Of a stretch of 64,000 nucleotides of DNA, positions 17,244-26,407 are shown piece after piece. A program made the position numbers and the translations under genes. The notes below the pieces were generated by a model. It had not been told where the DNA came from and made no database searches. It saw only the letters and a program-made list of their open reading frames with translations. The stretch is taken from the NCBI RefSeq assembly GCF_003584645.1, contig NZ_AP017928.1:1080981-1144980 (forward strand). Direction: 5' to 3'. The stretch's first letter is position 1; each line of letters starts with the position of its first letter. The stretch is from Methylocaldum marinum (GTDB lineage Bacteria; Pseudomonadota; Gammaproteobacteria; Methylococcales; Methylococcaceae).

Positions 17244-17960
17244 TTAGCTACAGCCGGCGAGCAAAGATGCAAAGCGAGCGGACACCAATTCACCCAACTG
17301 TGCGACAAAGTGCAAGCCCATGCCGGTTTGGAATCGGTTTGCGTCACGGCTGCCGATAGCGAGCAGTCCTTTGACGCCGGCGTGTTGCAGAGGTATTAAT
17401 GCGTATGAACGCACATCCGCGGAATTGTTAGAGAACATGTACTGCGCATGAACCGGATCCGGCTTCCCGCAATACGGTTTTCCGGTATCCAGAGCCGACG
17501 AGAAAAGAACCAGGCCGGCGTCGCCCGGCGGCAGATTAAGGCCGGTGATCGCGCTCTCTTTCACCGGCTGAACGAATTTCACCGTCACGAAGTCGGCTTG
17601 AAAGTATTCGTGTAGACTCCATCTCAGGCTGCCTAGTGCATCTTCGAGAGTCGTGGCGTCCAGCAAAGTCAGAGTCAACTGGTGAATACGCTGGTGCAAG
17701 GCGTCGTTATCGCGTGCAATCTGCAGAATGTCGTTCAGCTGCGACTTCAGTTGCCGGTTACTGTCCCGCAAAAGCGAAACTTGCCGTGTAATTAGCGAAA
17801 CGGCGTCCCCACAGGGATGCGGTACCTTAAGCATTTCCAGCAGATCCAACTGATCGTGAAAGAAATCCGGATGCTGGTGCAAATAGGCCGCAACTTCGTC
17901 AGCCGAGACTGTTGTTCGTTCATGATGACGCCGAGGCGCCTTCGGAGTAATCAAGCTCAT
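17244..17960 (-). CDS. DUF484 family (GAF-like) protein
   Basis: This 238-residue protein starts at ATG 17960, which overlaps the dapF stop by 4 bp. It has an N-terminal helical region (VAAYLHQHPDFF) with a short coiled coil, and a C-terminal GAF-like domain. DUF484 proteins sit between dapF and xerC in many gammaproteobacteria, and their function is not established. A longer frame from 18032 would overlap dapF and is rejected. Confidence 0.9.
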   Translation of the reverse strand: MSLITPKAPRRHHERTTVSADEVAAYLHQHPDFFHDQLDLLEMLKVPHPCGDAVSLITRQVSLLRDSNRQLKSQLNDILQIARDNDALHQRIHQLTLTLLDATTLEDALGSLRWSLHEYFQADFVTVKFVQPVKESAITGLNLPPGDAGLVLFSSALDTGKPYCGKPDPVHAQYMFSNNSADVRSYALIPLQHAGVKGLLAIGSRDANRFQTGMGLHFVAQLGELVSARFASLLAGCS

Positions 17961-18787
17961 AATTCGATTTCGCCCTCGAACACACGAACGGCAGGTCCGG
18001 TCATAAAAACCGGCCTTCCCCGTCCTTCCCAAGTTATGTTAAGGGAGCCGCCCGGAAGATCAACGTGGACCGGACTACTCAGATCCCCCTGCTCCATACC
18101 GATTACCGTTGCGGCGCAAGCTCCACTGCCACAGGCCAAGGTCTCACCGGCCCCGCGTTCGAAAACGCGCAGCCTGATATGATGTCGGTCGATCACCTGC
18201 ACAAAGCCGATATTGGCGCGCTGCGGAAAAATCGGATGGCACTCCAGGATCGGTCCCAATCGTTCGATCGGTGCACGATTGACATCATCGACTTTGATTA
18301 CAATATGCGGATTACCCATCGATACCGCACCGAAAAGCCAAAGATTTCCGTCGGCCTCCACGGCATACAAAGCGGCTTCGTCTGCGGTGTTCAGTGGGAT
18401 CTGGCAGGGCTGGTGTTGCGGGACGCCCATATTGACGGTCACGAGTCCACCTTCTCGATGGAGCAAACACAACTGCCCGGCATCCGTGTCAACTACGATC
18501 TCATCCTTGTCGCACAAGCCGTGGTCGCGAACGAACCGGGCGAAGCAACGGGCACCGTTTCCGCATTGCGCCACTTCGCCACCATCCGCATTGAAGATCC
18601 GGTAACGAAAGTCGGCATTTGAACTCGTCGGCGCTTCGACGATCAAGAGTTGGTCGCAGCCGACCCCGAGGTGCCGGTCTGCGATAAGACGAATCCTTTC
18701 CGGCGACAATGCAACGTTCTGGCGCACGCCATCAATCACAACGAAGTCATTGCCTAAGCCATGCATTTTGGTGAATTTCAGTATCAT
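17957..18787 (-). CDS. dapF: Diaminopimelate epimerase
   Basis: This 276-residue enzyme converts LL- to meso-diaminopimelate for lysine and peptidoglycan. The two catalytic cysteines are visible in QCGNGARCFARF and ETLACGSGACA, and the N-terminus MHGLGNDFVV is diagnostic. It begins at the lysA stop (1-bp overlap) and ends overlapping DUF484 by 4 bp, forming a coupled lptM-lysA-dapF operon. Confidence 0.97.
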   Translation of the reverse strand: MILKFTKMHGLGNDFVVIDGVRQNVALSPERIRLIADRHLGVGCDQLLIVEAPTSSNADFRYRIFNADGGEVAQCGNGARCFARFVRDHGLCDKDEIVVDTDAGQLCLLHREGGLVTVNMGVPQHQPCQIPLNTADEAALYAVEADGNLWLFGAVSMGNPHIVIKVDDVNRAPIERLGPILECHPIFPQRANIGFVQVIDRHHIRLRVFERGAGETLACGSGACAATVIGMEQGDLSSPVHVDLPGGSLNITWEGRGRPVFMTGPAVRVFEGEIEL

Positions 18788-20034
18788 CAGTCTAGAACGT
18801 GTTCGCCCCGGAAAAGCATGGCAGTCGTTTCCCTTTCGCGGATCAAGTGAGTACGGAGCCCGTCCACCATGACCTCGGCTGGCCGGGGGCGGGAATTGTA
18901 ATTGGAACTCATGCTGAATCCGTAAGCGCCCGCGGAACGGATCGTCAGAAGAACGCCCTCGGACAGGGCAAGTTCACGCCCGATACCGAGAAAATCCCCG
19001 GTTTCGCAGACCGGTCCGACGATATCGTAGGTTCTGACGTCCGCGCCACTTAGTTGTCGAACCGGTACGATCTCCTGCCAGGCATCGTAGAGCGCGGGAC
19101 GAACGAGATCATTCATGGCGGCGTCGACGATGGCGAAATTCTTGTCCTGATTGGATTTCAGATATTCTACGCGGGTCACCAGAACCCCGGCGTTACCGAT
19201 GATGGCACGGCCGGGTTCGATCAGAATCTCGTAATTCGTTTGCTGCAGTCGCTGCAGAAGAGCCGACGCGTATTCGCTGGGCTCCGGTGGCTGCTCCTCG
19301 CGGTAGCGGATGCCTAATCCCCCTCCTAGATCAATATGATGGAGACCGATTCCGTGTTCTTTCAAGGCGTCTGCAAGAAGCAGGATCCGATCGAGTGCAT
19401 CCAGAAAGGGCGTTACGGAAGTCAGTTGAGAACCGATGTGGCAGTCGATGCCCAGTACCTGAAGATGAGGCATGTCGGCAGCACGCCGATATTGAATCAA
19501 TGCTTCGCCGACATCGACGCCGAACTTGTTCTCCCGAAGGCCCGTGGATATGTATGGGTGGGTAAGCGCATCCACGTCCGGATTCACGCGCAGCGAAATC
19601 GGAGCTTTCACACCGAGTGCTCCGGCAAGCCGGTTTAGCCGGTCCAATTCGCCCGGGACCTCTACGTTGAAGCAGCGGATACCGACTTCGAGCGCTCTCT
19701 CCAATTCGTCCTCTCGCTTGCCCACTCCGGAGAAGACGATTTTCGCTGGATCGCCGCCCGCCGCCAATACCCGCTCCAATTCGCCTACGGACACGATGTC
19801 GAAGCCCGAACCCAAGCGTGCCAAGATGTTTAATACCGCCAAATTGGAATTGGCTTTCACTGCATAACAAACGAGGTGCGGCTTGCCGGCGAAAGCCGCG
19901 TCGAATGCGCGCCAGTGGCGTTCGATGGTAGCGCGCGAATAAACATAGCACGGCGTTCCATACCGTTCTGCAATGGCAGCCAACGGCACATCTTCGGCAT
20001 GCAACATGCCGTCGCGATAATTGAAATAATCCAT
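18787..20034 (-). CDS. lysA: Diaminopimelate decarboxylase
   Basis: This 415-residue PLP enzyme makes L-lysine from meso-DAP. The PLP lysine is in YAVKANSN, the glycine-rich loop is HIDLGGGLGIRY, and the dimer-interface catalytic cysteine is in VCETGDFLG. The ATG overlaps the lptM stop by one base (TGATG). It leads directly into dapF, so lysine and DAP steps are coupled. Confidence 0.97.
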   Translation of the reverse strand: MDYFNYRDGMLHAEDVPLAAIAERYGTPCYVYSRATIERHWRAFDAAFAGKPHLVCYAVKANSNLAVLNILARLGSGFDIVSVGELERVLAAGGDPAKIVFSGVGKREDELERALEVGIRCFNVEVPGELDRLNRLAGALGVKAPISLRVNPDVDALTHPYISTGLRENKFGVDVGEALIQYRRAADMPHLQVLGIDCHIGSQLTSVTPFLDALDRILLLADALKEHGIGLHHIDLGGGLGIRYREEQPPEPSEYASALLQRLQQTNYEILIEPGRAIIGNAGVLVTRVEYLKSNQDKNFAIVDAAMNDLVRPALYDAWQEIVPVRQLSGADVRTYDIVGPVCETGDFLGIGRELALSEGVLLTIRSAGAYGFSMSSNYNSRPRPAEVMVDGLRTHLIRERETTAMLFRGEHVLD

Positions 20035-20159
20035 CAGCGCTGTGCTTCTTCCGAATTAGGATCTTCGCTGGGGAGGAAAAGAGGTCCCTTCTGGCCGCAT
20101 GCGGAAAGGACAAGACTGAACAAAATCAACGACAGGAGGGTTCGAAACGGAAGCGACAT
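20034..20159 (-). CDS. lptM: LPS assembly lipoprotein LptM (YifL-like)
   Basis: This very short gene encodes 41 residues: MSLPFRTLLSL, a hydrophobic leader, then the lipobox LSACGQKGPLFLP, which is the LptM/YifL hallmark. LptM helps LptD fold and form disulfides at the outer membrane. Its stop codon overlaps the lysA start (TGATG). The lptM-lysA-dapF order is the widespread gammaproteobacterial arrangement, which makes the call firm despite the small size. Confidence 0.9.
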   Translation of the reverse strand: MSLPFRTLLSLILFSLVLSACGQKGPLFLPSEDPNSEEAQR

Positions 20160-20355
20160 GATTTTTGGATTGCTGGCTCGTGGCGATAATGATTTCGCGT
20201 ATTCTAATGGAAAAACGGGGGCGACCCAACGCGCGGACTGTACTCCATGCCATTTGCCGCTGCCAAGTACAGACGGACTACCCTCCAGCCTCCGGGGAAA
20301 AACCGGTCACTCCGGTTTTGAAGCCAGCCCAACAGCCACTCGTCTCATAGGTCGT

Positions 20356-21396
20356 ATGCAAATTGAAAGCTTTTCGGATGCCGTTCTCGTATGGTTCGAT
20401 CGACACGGACGCAAAGACTTACCGTGGCAGCTCGATCGAACACCTTATCGGGTCTGGATCTCCGAAATCATGCTCCAACAAACTCAGGTCGCAACTGTCA
20501 TCCCCTATTTTGAACGCTTCATGGTACGTTTTTCCGACGTCAAGGCACTGGCGCAGGCGTCCCTGGATGAGGTCATCGCGCTGTGGGCCGGGCTCGGATA
20601 CTATGCGCGAGCTCGCAATCTGCACCGGGCCGCGCGCATAATCGTGGACCAACACAACGCCCTGTTGCCCCACACCATCGAGGAATTGAGCGCTCTGCCC
20701 GGCATCGGCCGCTCTACGGCCGGAGCGATCCTGAGCCTTGGATCGGATATCCGCGCATCGATTCTGGATGGTAACGTCAAGCGGGTTCTGTGTCGGTACC
20801 AGGGGATCGAAGGCTGGCCCGGAGACGCCAAGATTTTCGCGGAATTATGGAACCTGAGTGAGGCTCTCACACCCTCGTACAGAACCGCCGACTACAACCA
20901 GGCCATGATGGACTTGGGGGCGACCGTGTGTACCAAGCGGAAACCGTTTTGTTCCGTCTGCCCGATCAACGCCGACTGCAAGGCATTCCTGACTCAGCGG
21001 ACGGATGTCATTCCGGCGCCGAAACCTCGGCAAACCATGCCGGTCCGAAAGTGTTACATGCTGGTATTGAGAAACGCTTCCGGCAAGATTTATCTGGAAA
21101 AGCGCCCGACTAGCGGAGTTTGGGGAGGTCTTTGGAGCCTGCCGGAGTTCGATAGCGAGGTAGACGTAGATGCTTGGTGCGTGAAACAACATATCGACCG
21201 TTCCACACTTGAGTGCCTTCCTCGGCGTCGGCATACTTTTTCGCATTTTCATCTGGATTTTGTTCCGCTGGTTGGCCGAACAACCTCCGATTATTGCGGA
21301 ATCGGCGAGCCGTCGCTATGCCGGTGGCTCACTCCGGATGAAACGGTCGGGCTTCCGGCGCCGGTGCTGAAGTTGGTAAATGAAACTTCCGGATAG
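20356..21396 (+). CDS. mutY: Adenine DNA glycosylase MutY
   Basis: This 346-residue enzyme removes adenine mispaired with 8-oxoguanine. Visible features are LQQTQVATVIPYF (catalytic Glu helix region), the helix-hairpin-helix LPGIGRSTAGAI with the downstream Asp (ILDGNVKR), the 4Fe-4S cysteines C-x6-C-x2-C-x5-C (CTKRKPFCSVCPINADC) and a C-terminal NUDIX-like domain. ATG 20356 gives the normal family N-terminus; the open frame runs much further upstream but would overlap lptM. It is followed by yggX, as in E. coli. Confidence 0.95.
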   Translation: MQIESFSDAVLVWFDRHGRKDLPWQLDRTPYRVWISEIMLQQTQVATVIPYFERFMVRFSDVKALAQASLDEVIALWAGLGYYARARNLHRAARIIVDQHNALLPHTIEELSALPGIGRSTAGAILSLGSDIRASILDGNVKRVLCRYQGIEGWPGDAKIFAELWNLSEALTPSYRTADYNQAMMDLGATVCTKRKPFCSVCPINADCKAFLTQRTDVIPAPKPRQTMPVRKCYMLVLRNASGKIYLEKRPTSGVWGGLWSLPEFDSEVDVDAWCVKQHIDRSTLECLPRRRHTFSHFHLDFVPLVGRTTSDYCGIGEPSLCRWLTPDETVGLPAPVLKLVNETSG

Positions 21397-21453
21397 GACC
21401 GACGGCACGGATTGAGTCGAATGTTTTTATTACATGAAATTGAGAGGTGAACA

Positions 21454-21726
21454 ATGGCGCGGCGAGTCAAATGCGCACGTTTGGGAATTGAAACCGACGG
21501 CCTTGAAAAGCCGCCCTTCCCTGGTCCGGAAGGGCAGCGAATTTTCGACCAAATCTCAGCTGAGGCATGGCAGGAGTGGCTCAAATTCCAGACCATGCTG
21601 ATCAACGAACACCGGCTCACGCCTTTCGAACCGGAAGCGCGACAATTTCTTGCAAAAGAGCGCGAGAAATTTCTGTTCGGCGGCGGAACGCAGTTGCCCG
21701 AAGGTTACGTTCCTCCGAAAGTCTGA
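21454..21726 (+). CDS. yggX: Fe(II)-trafficking / oxidative damage protection protein YggX
   Basis: This 90-residue protein matches the YggX family: an N-terminal cysteine (VKCARLG), then GLEKPPFPGPEGQRIF, and W-x2-W (AWQEWLKFQTMLINE). It protects iron-sulfur enzymes from oxidative damage. The gene lies 57 bp after mutY, an arrangement shared with enterobacteria, and suits MutY's own Fe-S cluster. Its 3' end overlaps the convergent L,D-transpeptidase gene by 22 bp. Confidence 0.95.
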   Translation: MARRVKCARLGIETDGLEKPPFPGPEGQRIFDQISAEAWQEWLKFQTMLINEHRLTPFEPEARQFLAKEREKFLFGGGTQLPEGYVPPKV

Positions 21727-22694
21727 GGCGGATCGGACGGCTTCGAGATGGCGATCGGGATTCCGGTTGGTTGCTGAAGTGCCTGTCTTACGGCGGCGCC
21801 GTCCAGCACCACTTGCTGTTGCTTCGTTTTGTTCTGGATCAGGTCCATGGCTAAATCGAGTAGCTGTTCGTAAGTCATGCGGTCTTCGTCCAGAGGCTGG
21901 TGGACTTCCATATACAAGATCCCGTTCGACCAGCCCAGCTTGACCGGCTGGTTGACCAAATGAACCTGAGTGCCGACGTTGACTTGCGGGAAAAGTCGCT
22001 CGATATCCTCCGGGTACATCCGGATGCATCCATGTGTTACTCGCATACCTATGCCATAGGCTTTGTCGGCGCCGGTACCATGGATAAGATAGCCGGGAAC
22101 GCCTAGCCTCATGGCGAAGGTCCCGAGCGGATTCAGCGGACCTGCGGGAACGACGTCCGGCAAAATGTCACCTTCTCGGGCGTGCTCTTCCTTGATGGAC
22201 TCCGGTGGAATCCAGACCGGGTCCTTCACCTTTTGAACGATTTTGGTCGCACCCAAAGGTGTCCTCCAGTCCATCCGTCCGATACTCACCGGATAGGTAA
22301 CGACCTGTGTCGCTTTGACCTTCGGCTGAACAGGAAAGTAATAGAGGCGCATTTCCGGAATATTGATGACAACGCCGGCACGTGGCGCATCGGGGAGGAC
22401 AAATTGGCGCGGAATCAATACCTCCTTGCCGTTCCCCGGTAGCCAGCGGTCTACGGTTGGATTGGCCATGACGATTTCGTCCTGCCCGATACTGAACTCG
22501 CGCGCGATATCGATCAGCGTATCCTCATGCCTCGCCTTGGTGTATTGAATTTCCCCGATAAGGTCGCTGCCGTCCGTGGGTAGCGCGAATATCTCGGCCG
22601 CGCCATTTATCGGAGTGGCGAGCATGAGGGCAACCGCCAGCCAGCCCGACTTCCATCGGTCGATACGCGCCAACTCGATTGTCTTCTGCAACAT
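21705..22694 (-). CDS. L,D-transpeptidase (YkuD/ErfK family)
   Basis: This 329-residue protein has an N-terminal signal segment (about residues 15-34, cleavage near NGAAE), a LysM-like region (about 50-96) and a YkuD catalytic domain. The active-site motif is HGTG...THGCIRM, with the Cys nucleophile in the HGCIRM part. Such periplasmic enzymes crosslink peptidoglycan or anchor lipoproteins to it. It overlaps the convergent yggX gene and is preceded on the same strand by rdgC, 10 bp upstream. Confidence 0.92.
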   Translation of the reverse strand: MLQKTIELARIDRWKSGWLAVALMLATPINGAAEIFALPTDGSDLIGEIQYTKARHEDTLIDIAREFSIGQDEIVMANPTVDRWLPGNGKEVLIPRQFVLPDAPRAGVVINIPEMRLYYFPVQPKVKATQVVTYPVSIGRMDWRTPLGATKIVQKVKDPVWIPPESIKEEHAREGDILPDVVPAGPLNPLGTFAMRLGVPGYLIHGTGADKAYGIGMRVTHGCIRMYPEDIERLFPQVNVGTQVHLVNQPVKLGWSNGILYMEVHQPLDEDRMTYEQLLDLAMDLIQNKTKQQQVVLDGAAVRQALQQPTGIPIAISKPSDPPQTFGGT

Positions 22695-22704
22695 TGCGTT
22701 ACAC

Positions 22705-23631
22705 CTACACTACAGGTTGTTTCGATTGAAGATTTTCGCCGCCGAAGAGTTCGATCAAACGCGGCAAAAATGTCGCAATCTCCAGGCTCATGACCGCAAA
22801 GTCCGCGTCGAAGCGTTCGACCGGATCGGACGTTTCGACATCGGCTGCCTCTTCCTGAACCAAGTCCAAAAAGCGGAGTTTTTTGATGCTCAAGGCCTCG
22901 TCGAGAATAAAGCTCAGACGATCATTCCAAGTGATCGCCAATTTGATGACCTCTTTGCCGGCCTCGATGTGATTTTGTATCTCCGGTGCACCGAGGTCGT
23001 GGCGGCGGCAGCGCACAAGGCCTCCGTCTTCTTCCGGCGAACGCAATTCGCATTCGCTTTCCAAGGTGATATCGGGCGGCAAATCGCTATCCATGATCCA
23101 GCGAGTCATGATAGCACTTGGCCGCTCCTGGGTGGCGGGGGGCACTACCGGTAAAGATCCTAGACACTGGCGTAGCAGCGAGGCAATTTCCTCGGTTTTC
23201 TTTACGCTGGCGCTATCCGCGACAAGCCATCCACCCTTGGGATCAATGTACGCATAAGTACGGCGACTGTGACTGAAGGCCCGAGGCAAGAGATCTTGCA
23301 TCACCTCGTCACGTAGGGCATCCCGCTCTTTCCGTCGCATCGGCCGCCCCTGGCTTTCTTCGATTTCAGCCACTCGTTCCGAGAGAATTTCATTGACCAC
23401 CGAGGTGGGAACAATTTTTTCTTCCTTTTGAACACAAACCATCGCAAATCCGTTGGTGACATGTACCAGAGGAAAAGTATCCTTGCCGAGAGGCGCGCAC
23501 CAGCCGAAGCTGACGGCTTCGAGACTGCCGCAAGGACGAAAGCGGCGCTGATCGAGTCTCTGCTCGAACTCCGCGGCATCAAGATCAAAGGGCTCGGAAA
23601 AACGCAATAGGGATAGGTTTTTAAACCACAT
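22705..23631 (-). CDS. rdgC: Recombination-associated protein RdgC
   Basis: This 308-residue protein starts MWFKNLSLLRFSEPFDLD and contains FGWCAPLG, the family hallmark. RdgC forms a ring around DNA and modulates RecA-dependent recombination; it is found in the nucleoid. It is divergent from the Lon-like protease gene and followed after 10 bp by the L,D-transpeptidase gene. Confidence 0.93.
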   Translation of the reverse strand: MWFKNLSLLRFSEPFDLDAAEFEQRLDQRRFRPCGSLEAVSFGWCAPLGKDTFPLVHVTNGFAMVCVQKEEKIVPTSVVNEILSERVAEIEESQGRPMRRKERDALRDEVMQDLLPRAFSHSRRTYAYIDPKGGWLVADSASVKKTEEIASLLRQCLGSLPVVPPATQERPSAIMTRWIMDSDLPPDITLESECELRSPEEDGGLVRCRRHDLGAPEIQNHIEAGKEVIKLAITWNDRLSFILDEALSIKKLRFLDLVQEEAADVETSDPVERFDADFAVMSLEIATFLPRLIELFGGENLQSKQPVV

Positions 23632-23977
23632 AGTTCGGAATCAATGACCAAAAGTGGCGAATTATGGCGATCAGAGCGATCTTTGTCATTAAGGCCGTCG
23701 AAGCGACACTCGCGCGTGACTCGAAGTTCGAGTCTAAAGTATATTCGTCCATCCCGAGAGCGATACTCAACGTTTCGATGTCGTACCAAGTTGGTCACAC
23801 GCGTCCGTCACGCACCTGTCCTGCGCAATGATTGGTCAATATGTTCTCTGGATCAACCGGGCAAGACGGCAGAATTAATCTGCGTCATTCAGTCTTATTA
23901 ATTTTGCAAGCCATATGTTGATGTTGTTGAAATATCCTATTAATTCTCGATAATCCATTTGAGAGTTGAGCAATTCT
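23632..23977. other. Divergent intergenic region (rdgC / Lon-like gene)
   Basis: These 346 bp separate two divergent genes and must hold both promoters. An open frame exists inside it (23644-23901, plus strand), but it is Arg/Ser-rich with no family features, so I do not call it. The part from about 23890 is AT-rich, as expected for a promoter. No recognisable operator was seen. Confidence 0.4.
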
Positions 23978-26407
23978 ATGGATAACCACCGACAGTCTCT
24001 TTCAGCAAGTGTTCTCTACAAGGCGTGCGATCCCCGGGAATTCGACTTCTCCACCACGGACCAATTGGCCGACATCGGGGTCGTGATAGGTCAAGAGCGC
24101 GCGCTGGATGCTATTCAGTTTGGCATTTCCATTGTCCAGAACGGATACAACATTTTCGCGCTTGGGCCGAGCGGATCCGGAAAACTGGCCGCAGTTAAGG
24201 AAATCGTCGGCCGTGAGGCCGAAAAAAGACCGGTGCCTGACGACTGGTGCTACGTCAACAATTTCGCTGAAGCCTCCAAACCCAAGGCTCTAAGATTGCC
24301 TGCCGGTCAAGGGCGGCGTTTCGCTCGCGACATGGAACAGGTCATCGAGGAACTCAGTGCCGTGATTCCCGCCGCGTTCGAAGGTGAAGAGTACCGCGGC
24401 CGAGCCGAGGAGATCGAGGAAGATGCCAAGGAACGCGAGATCAACGCTCTCAATGAACTGCGCCGGAAATCCCTGCAGAACGGCATCGCATTGCTTGAAA
24501 CACCTACCGGATTCGCATTTGCTCCGGTGGACGAAAAAGGCGAAGTGCTCGGACCGGAACAGTTTCAAAAGCTTTCGGAGCATCAGCAGGAACAGATTCA
24601 GGAAGCGGTGACGGATTTGCGCCAGCAGTTGCAAAAGCTGCTCAAACAATTCCCCGTATGGCGCAAGGAAGCCAAAGAAAAGCTGAAAACGCTGAATCGG
24701 GAAATTGCCGAATTCGCCGTAAACCATTTGATGGACGATCTAAAGGTCCGTTACCAGGCCATTTCCGGAGTCGTTCAATATCTGAATGAAGCGCAACGGG
24801 AAATCATCGATCATGCGGAAGATTTTTTTCCGAAGCAGGAGGCCGGCGTCGCGGCGTTAATCGGACATGCCGCGCAGCGGCCCAGTCCGTTTCTACGCTA
24901 CAAAGTCAACCTGCTGGTGGACAATAGCGAATCCAATTTTGCCCCGGTCTTCTTCGAGGGCTTGCCCAGCCATAACAATCTGGTCGGAAGAGTGGAATAC
25001 CAAGCCTATATGGGGGCTTTGGTCACCGATTTCACAATGATCAAGCCCGGTGCGTTACATAAAGCCAACGGCGGCTATTTGATTTTGGATGCGCGCAAGG
25101 TATTGATGCAGCCCTTCGCCTGGGACAGCCTGAAACGCATCCTTCAGTCGCGCGAAATCCGCATCGAAACCCTGGAGCGTGCGTTGAGCGTAATCAGCAC
25201 TTCGAGCCTCGAGCCTGAACCGATCCCTCTGGATATCAAGATCATTCTTATCGGAGATCGTGTTCTGTATTATTTGCTCAATGTTTACGATCCGGAATTT
25301 CGCGAACTCTTCAAGGTTTCGGCCGATTTCGAAGAAGCGATCGATCGCGATGCTAATGGCAATGCTTTATACGCTCGCCTCATTGCCAGCTTGGCGCGGC
25401 GGAGCCAATTGCGGCCGCTGAACAAGGAGGCGGTTATCCGCGTTATCGAACATGCTGCGCGCCTGGTGGAAGACTCGGACAAGTTGTCAACCCATTTGCG
25501 CAGCCTGGACGATCTTCTGAAGGAAGCGGACCATTGGGCAGGACAAGGGCAGCGATCGACCATTACGCGGGATGACGTGCAAGCCGCCATAGATCACCAG
25601 ATTCGAAGGGCAGACCGCTTGCGCGAGCGGATTTACGAAAATATTCGGCGCGGAACGGTTTTTATCGACACCGACGGCGCGACGACCGGTCAGGTTAACG
25701 GACTATCGATCATAAGCTTGGGTGACTTCGCATTCGGCCAGCCATCCCGGATTACCGCCACGACTCGGCTAGGCAACGGTAAAATCTTAGATATCGAGAG
25801 AGAAAGCGAGCTAGGGGGAGCAATACATACCAAGGGCGTGATGATTTTGTCCGGCTTCCTGGCACAGCGTTATGCCAAGACTCGGCCGTTTTCGGTGACC
25901 GCCAGCCTAGTATTCGAGCAGTCCTACGGCCAGGTTGAAGGTGATAGCGCGTCGGTTGCCGAACTCAGCGCGATTCTCTCGTCACTCGCCGATTTGCCGA
26001 TTCAGCAGTCGCTAGCCGTAACCGGTTCAGTCAATCAACACGGAAAAGTTCAGCCCATCGGCGGAGTCAACGAAAAGATAGAAGGCTTTTTCGATATCTG
26101 TTCTGCGGCCGGCCTTAACGGGAAGCAAGGGGTGATCATCCCTTCTGCCAACGTTAAACACCTCATGCTGCGTCAAGATGTTGTTAAAGCAGTCGAATCC
26201 GGCCTGTTTCACGTCTACGCGGCCGATACGGTAGACCAGGTCCTGGAACTGTTGATGGACCGGCCGGTCGGCGAACGCAACACGACAGGCGCGTTCCCGG
26301 ACGACAGCATAAATGGCCGTGTAGAAAAACGTTTAAGGGAGTGGACCGACCTCCAAAAGGAATTCAAGAGTCAAGAGAAGTCCGGAGAGAATCAAACTTA
26401 TGGCTGA
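23978..26407 (+). CDS. Lon-family (LonB/YcbZ-like) ATP-dependent protease
   Basis: This roughly 809-residue protein is a non-classical Lon family member. An N-terminal AAA+ part has a Walker A (GPSGSGKLA) and is interrupted by a long helical, Glu/Lys-rich coiled region (about 120-280). A second ATPase part follows (GGYLILDARKVL, IKIILIGDR). The C-terminal S16 protease domain has the catalytic Ser in EGDSASVAEL and Lys in GGVNEKIEGFF. ATG 23978 is preferred over a TTG at 23966. It overlaps the next gene by 8 bp. Confidence 0.88.
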   Translation: MDNHRQSLSASVLYKACDPREFDFSTTDQLADIGVVIGQERALDAIQFGISIVQNGYNIFALGPSGSGKLAAVKEIVGREAEKRPVPDDWCYVNNFAEASKPKALRLPAGQGRRFARDMEQVIEELSAVIPAAFEGEEYRGRAEEIEEDAKEREINALNELRRKSLQNGIALLETPTGFAFAPVDEKGEVLGPEQFQKLSEHQQEQIQEAVTDLRQQLQKLLKQFPVWRKEAKEKLKTLNREIAEFAVNHLMDDLKVRYQAISGVVQYLNEAQREIIDHAEDFFPKQEAGVAALIGHAAQRPSPFLRYKVNLLVDNSESNFAPVFFEGLPSHNNLVGRVEYQAYMGALVTDFTMIKPGALHKANGGYLILDARKVLMQPFAWDSLKRILQSREIRIETLERALSVISTSSLEPEPIPLDIKIILIGDRVLYYLLNVYDPEFRELFKVSADFEEAIDRDANGNALYARLIASLARRSQLRPLNKEAVIRVIEHAARLVEDSDKLSTHLRSLDDLLKEADHWAGQGQRSTITRDDVQAAIDHQIRRADRLRERIYENIRRGTVFIDTDGATTGQVNGLSIISLGDFAFGQPSRITATTRLGNGKILDIERESELGGAIHTKGVMILSGFLAQRYAKTRPFSVTASLVFEQSYGQVEGDSASVAELSAILSSLADLPIQQSLAVTGSVNQHGKVQPIGGVNEKIEGFFDICSAAGLNGKQGVIIPSANVKHLMLRQDVVKAVESGLFHVYAADTVDQVLELLMDRPVGERNTTGAFPDDSINGRVEKRLREWTDLQKEFKSQEKSGENQTYG

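Noticed and set aside
23644-23901. 85-residue frame between rdgC and the Lon-like gene
   Set aside because: Arg/Ser-rich, no ribosome-binding site and no motif; more likely promoter DNA.
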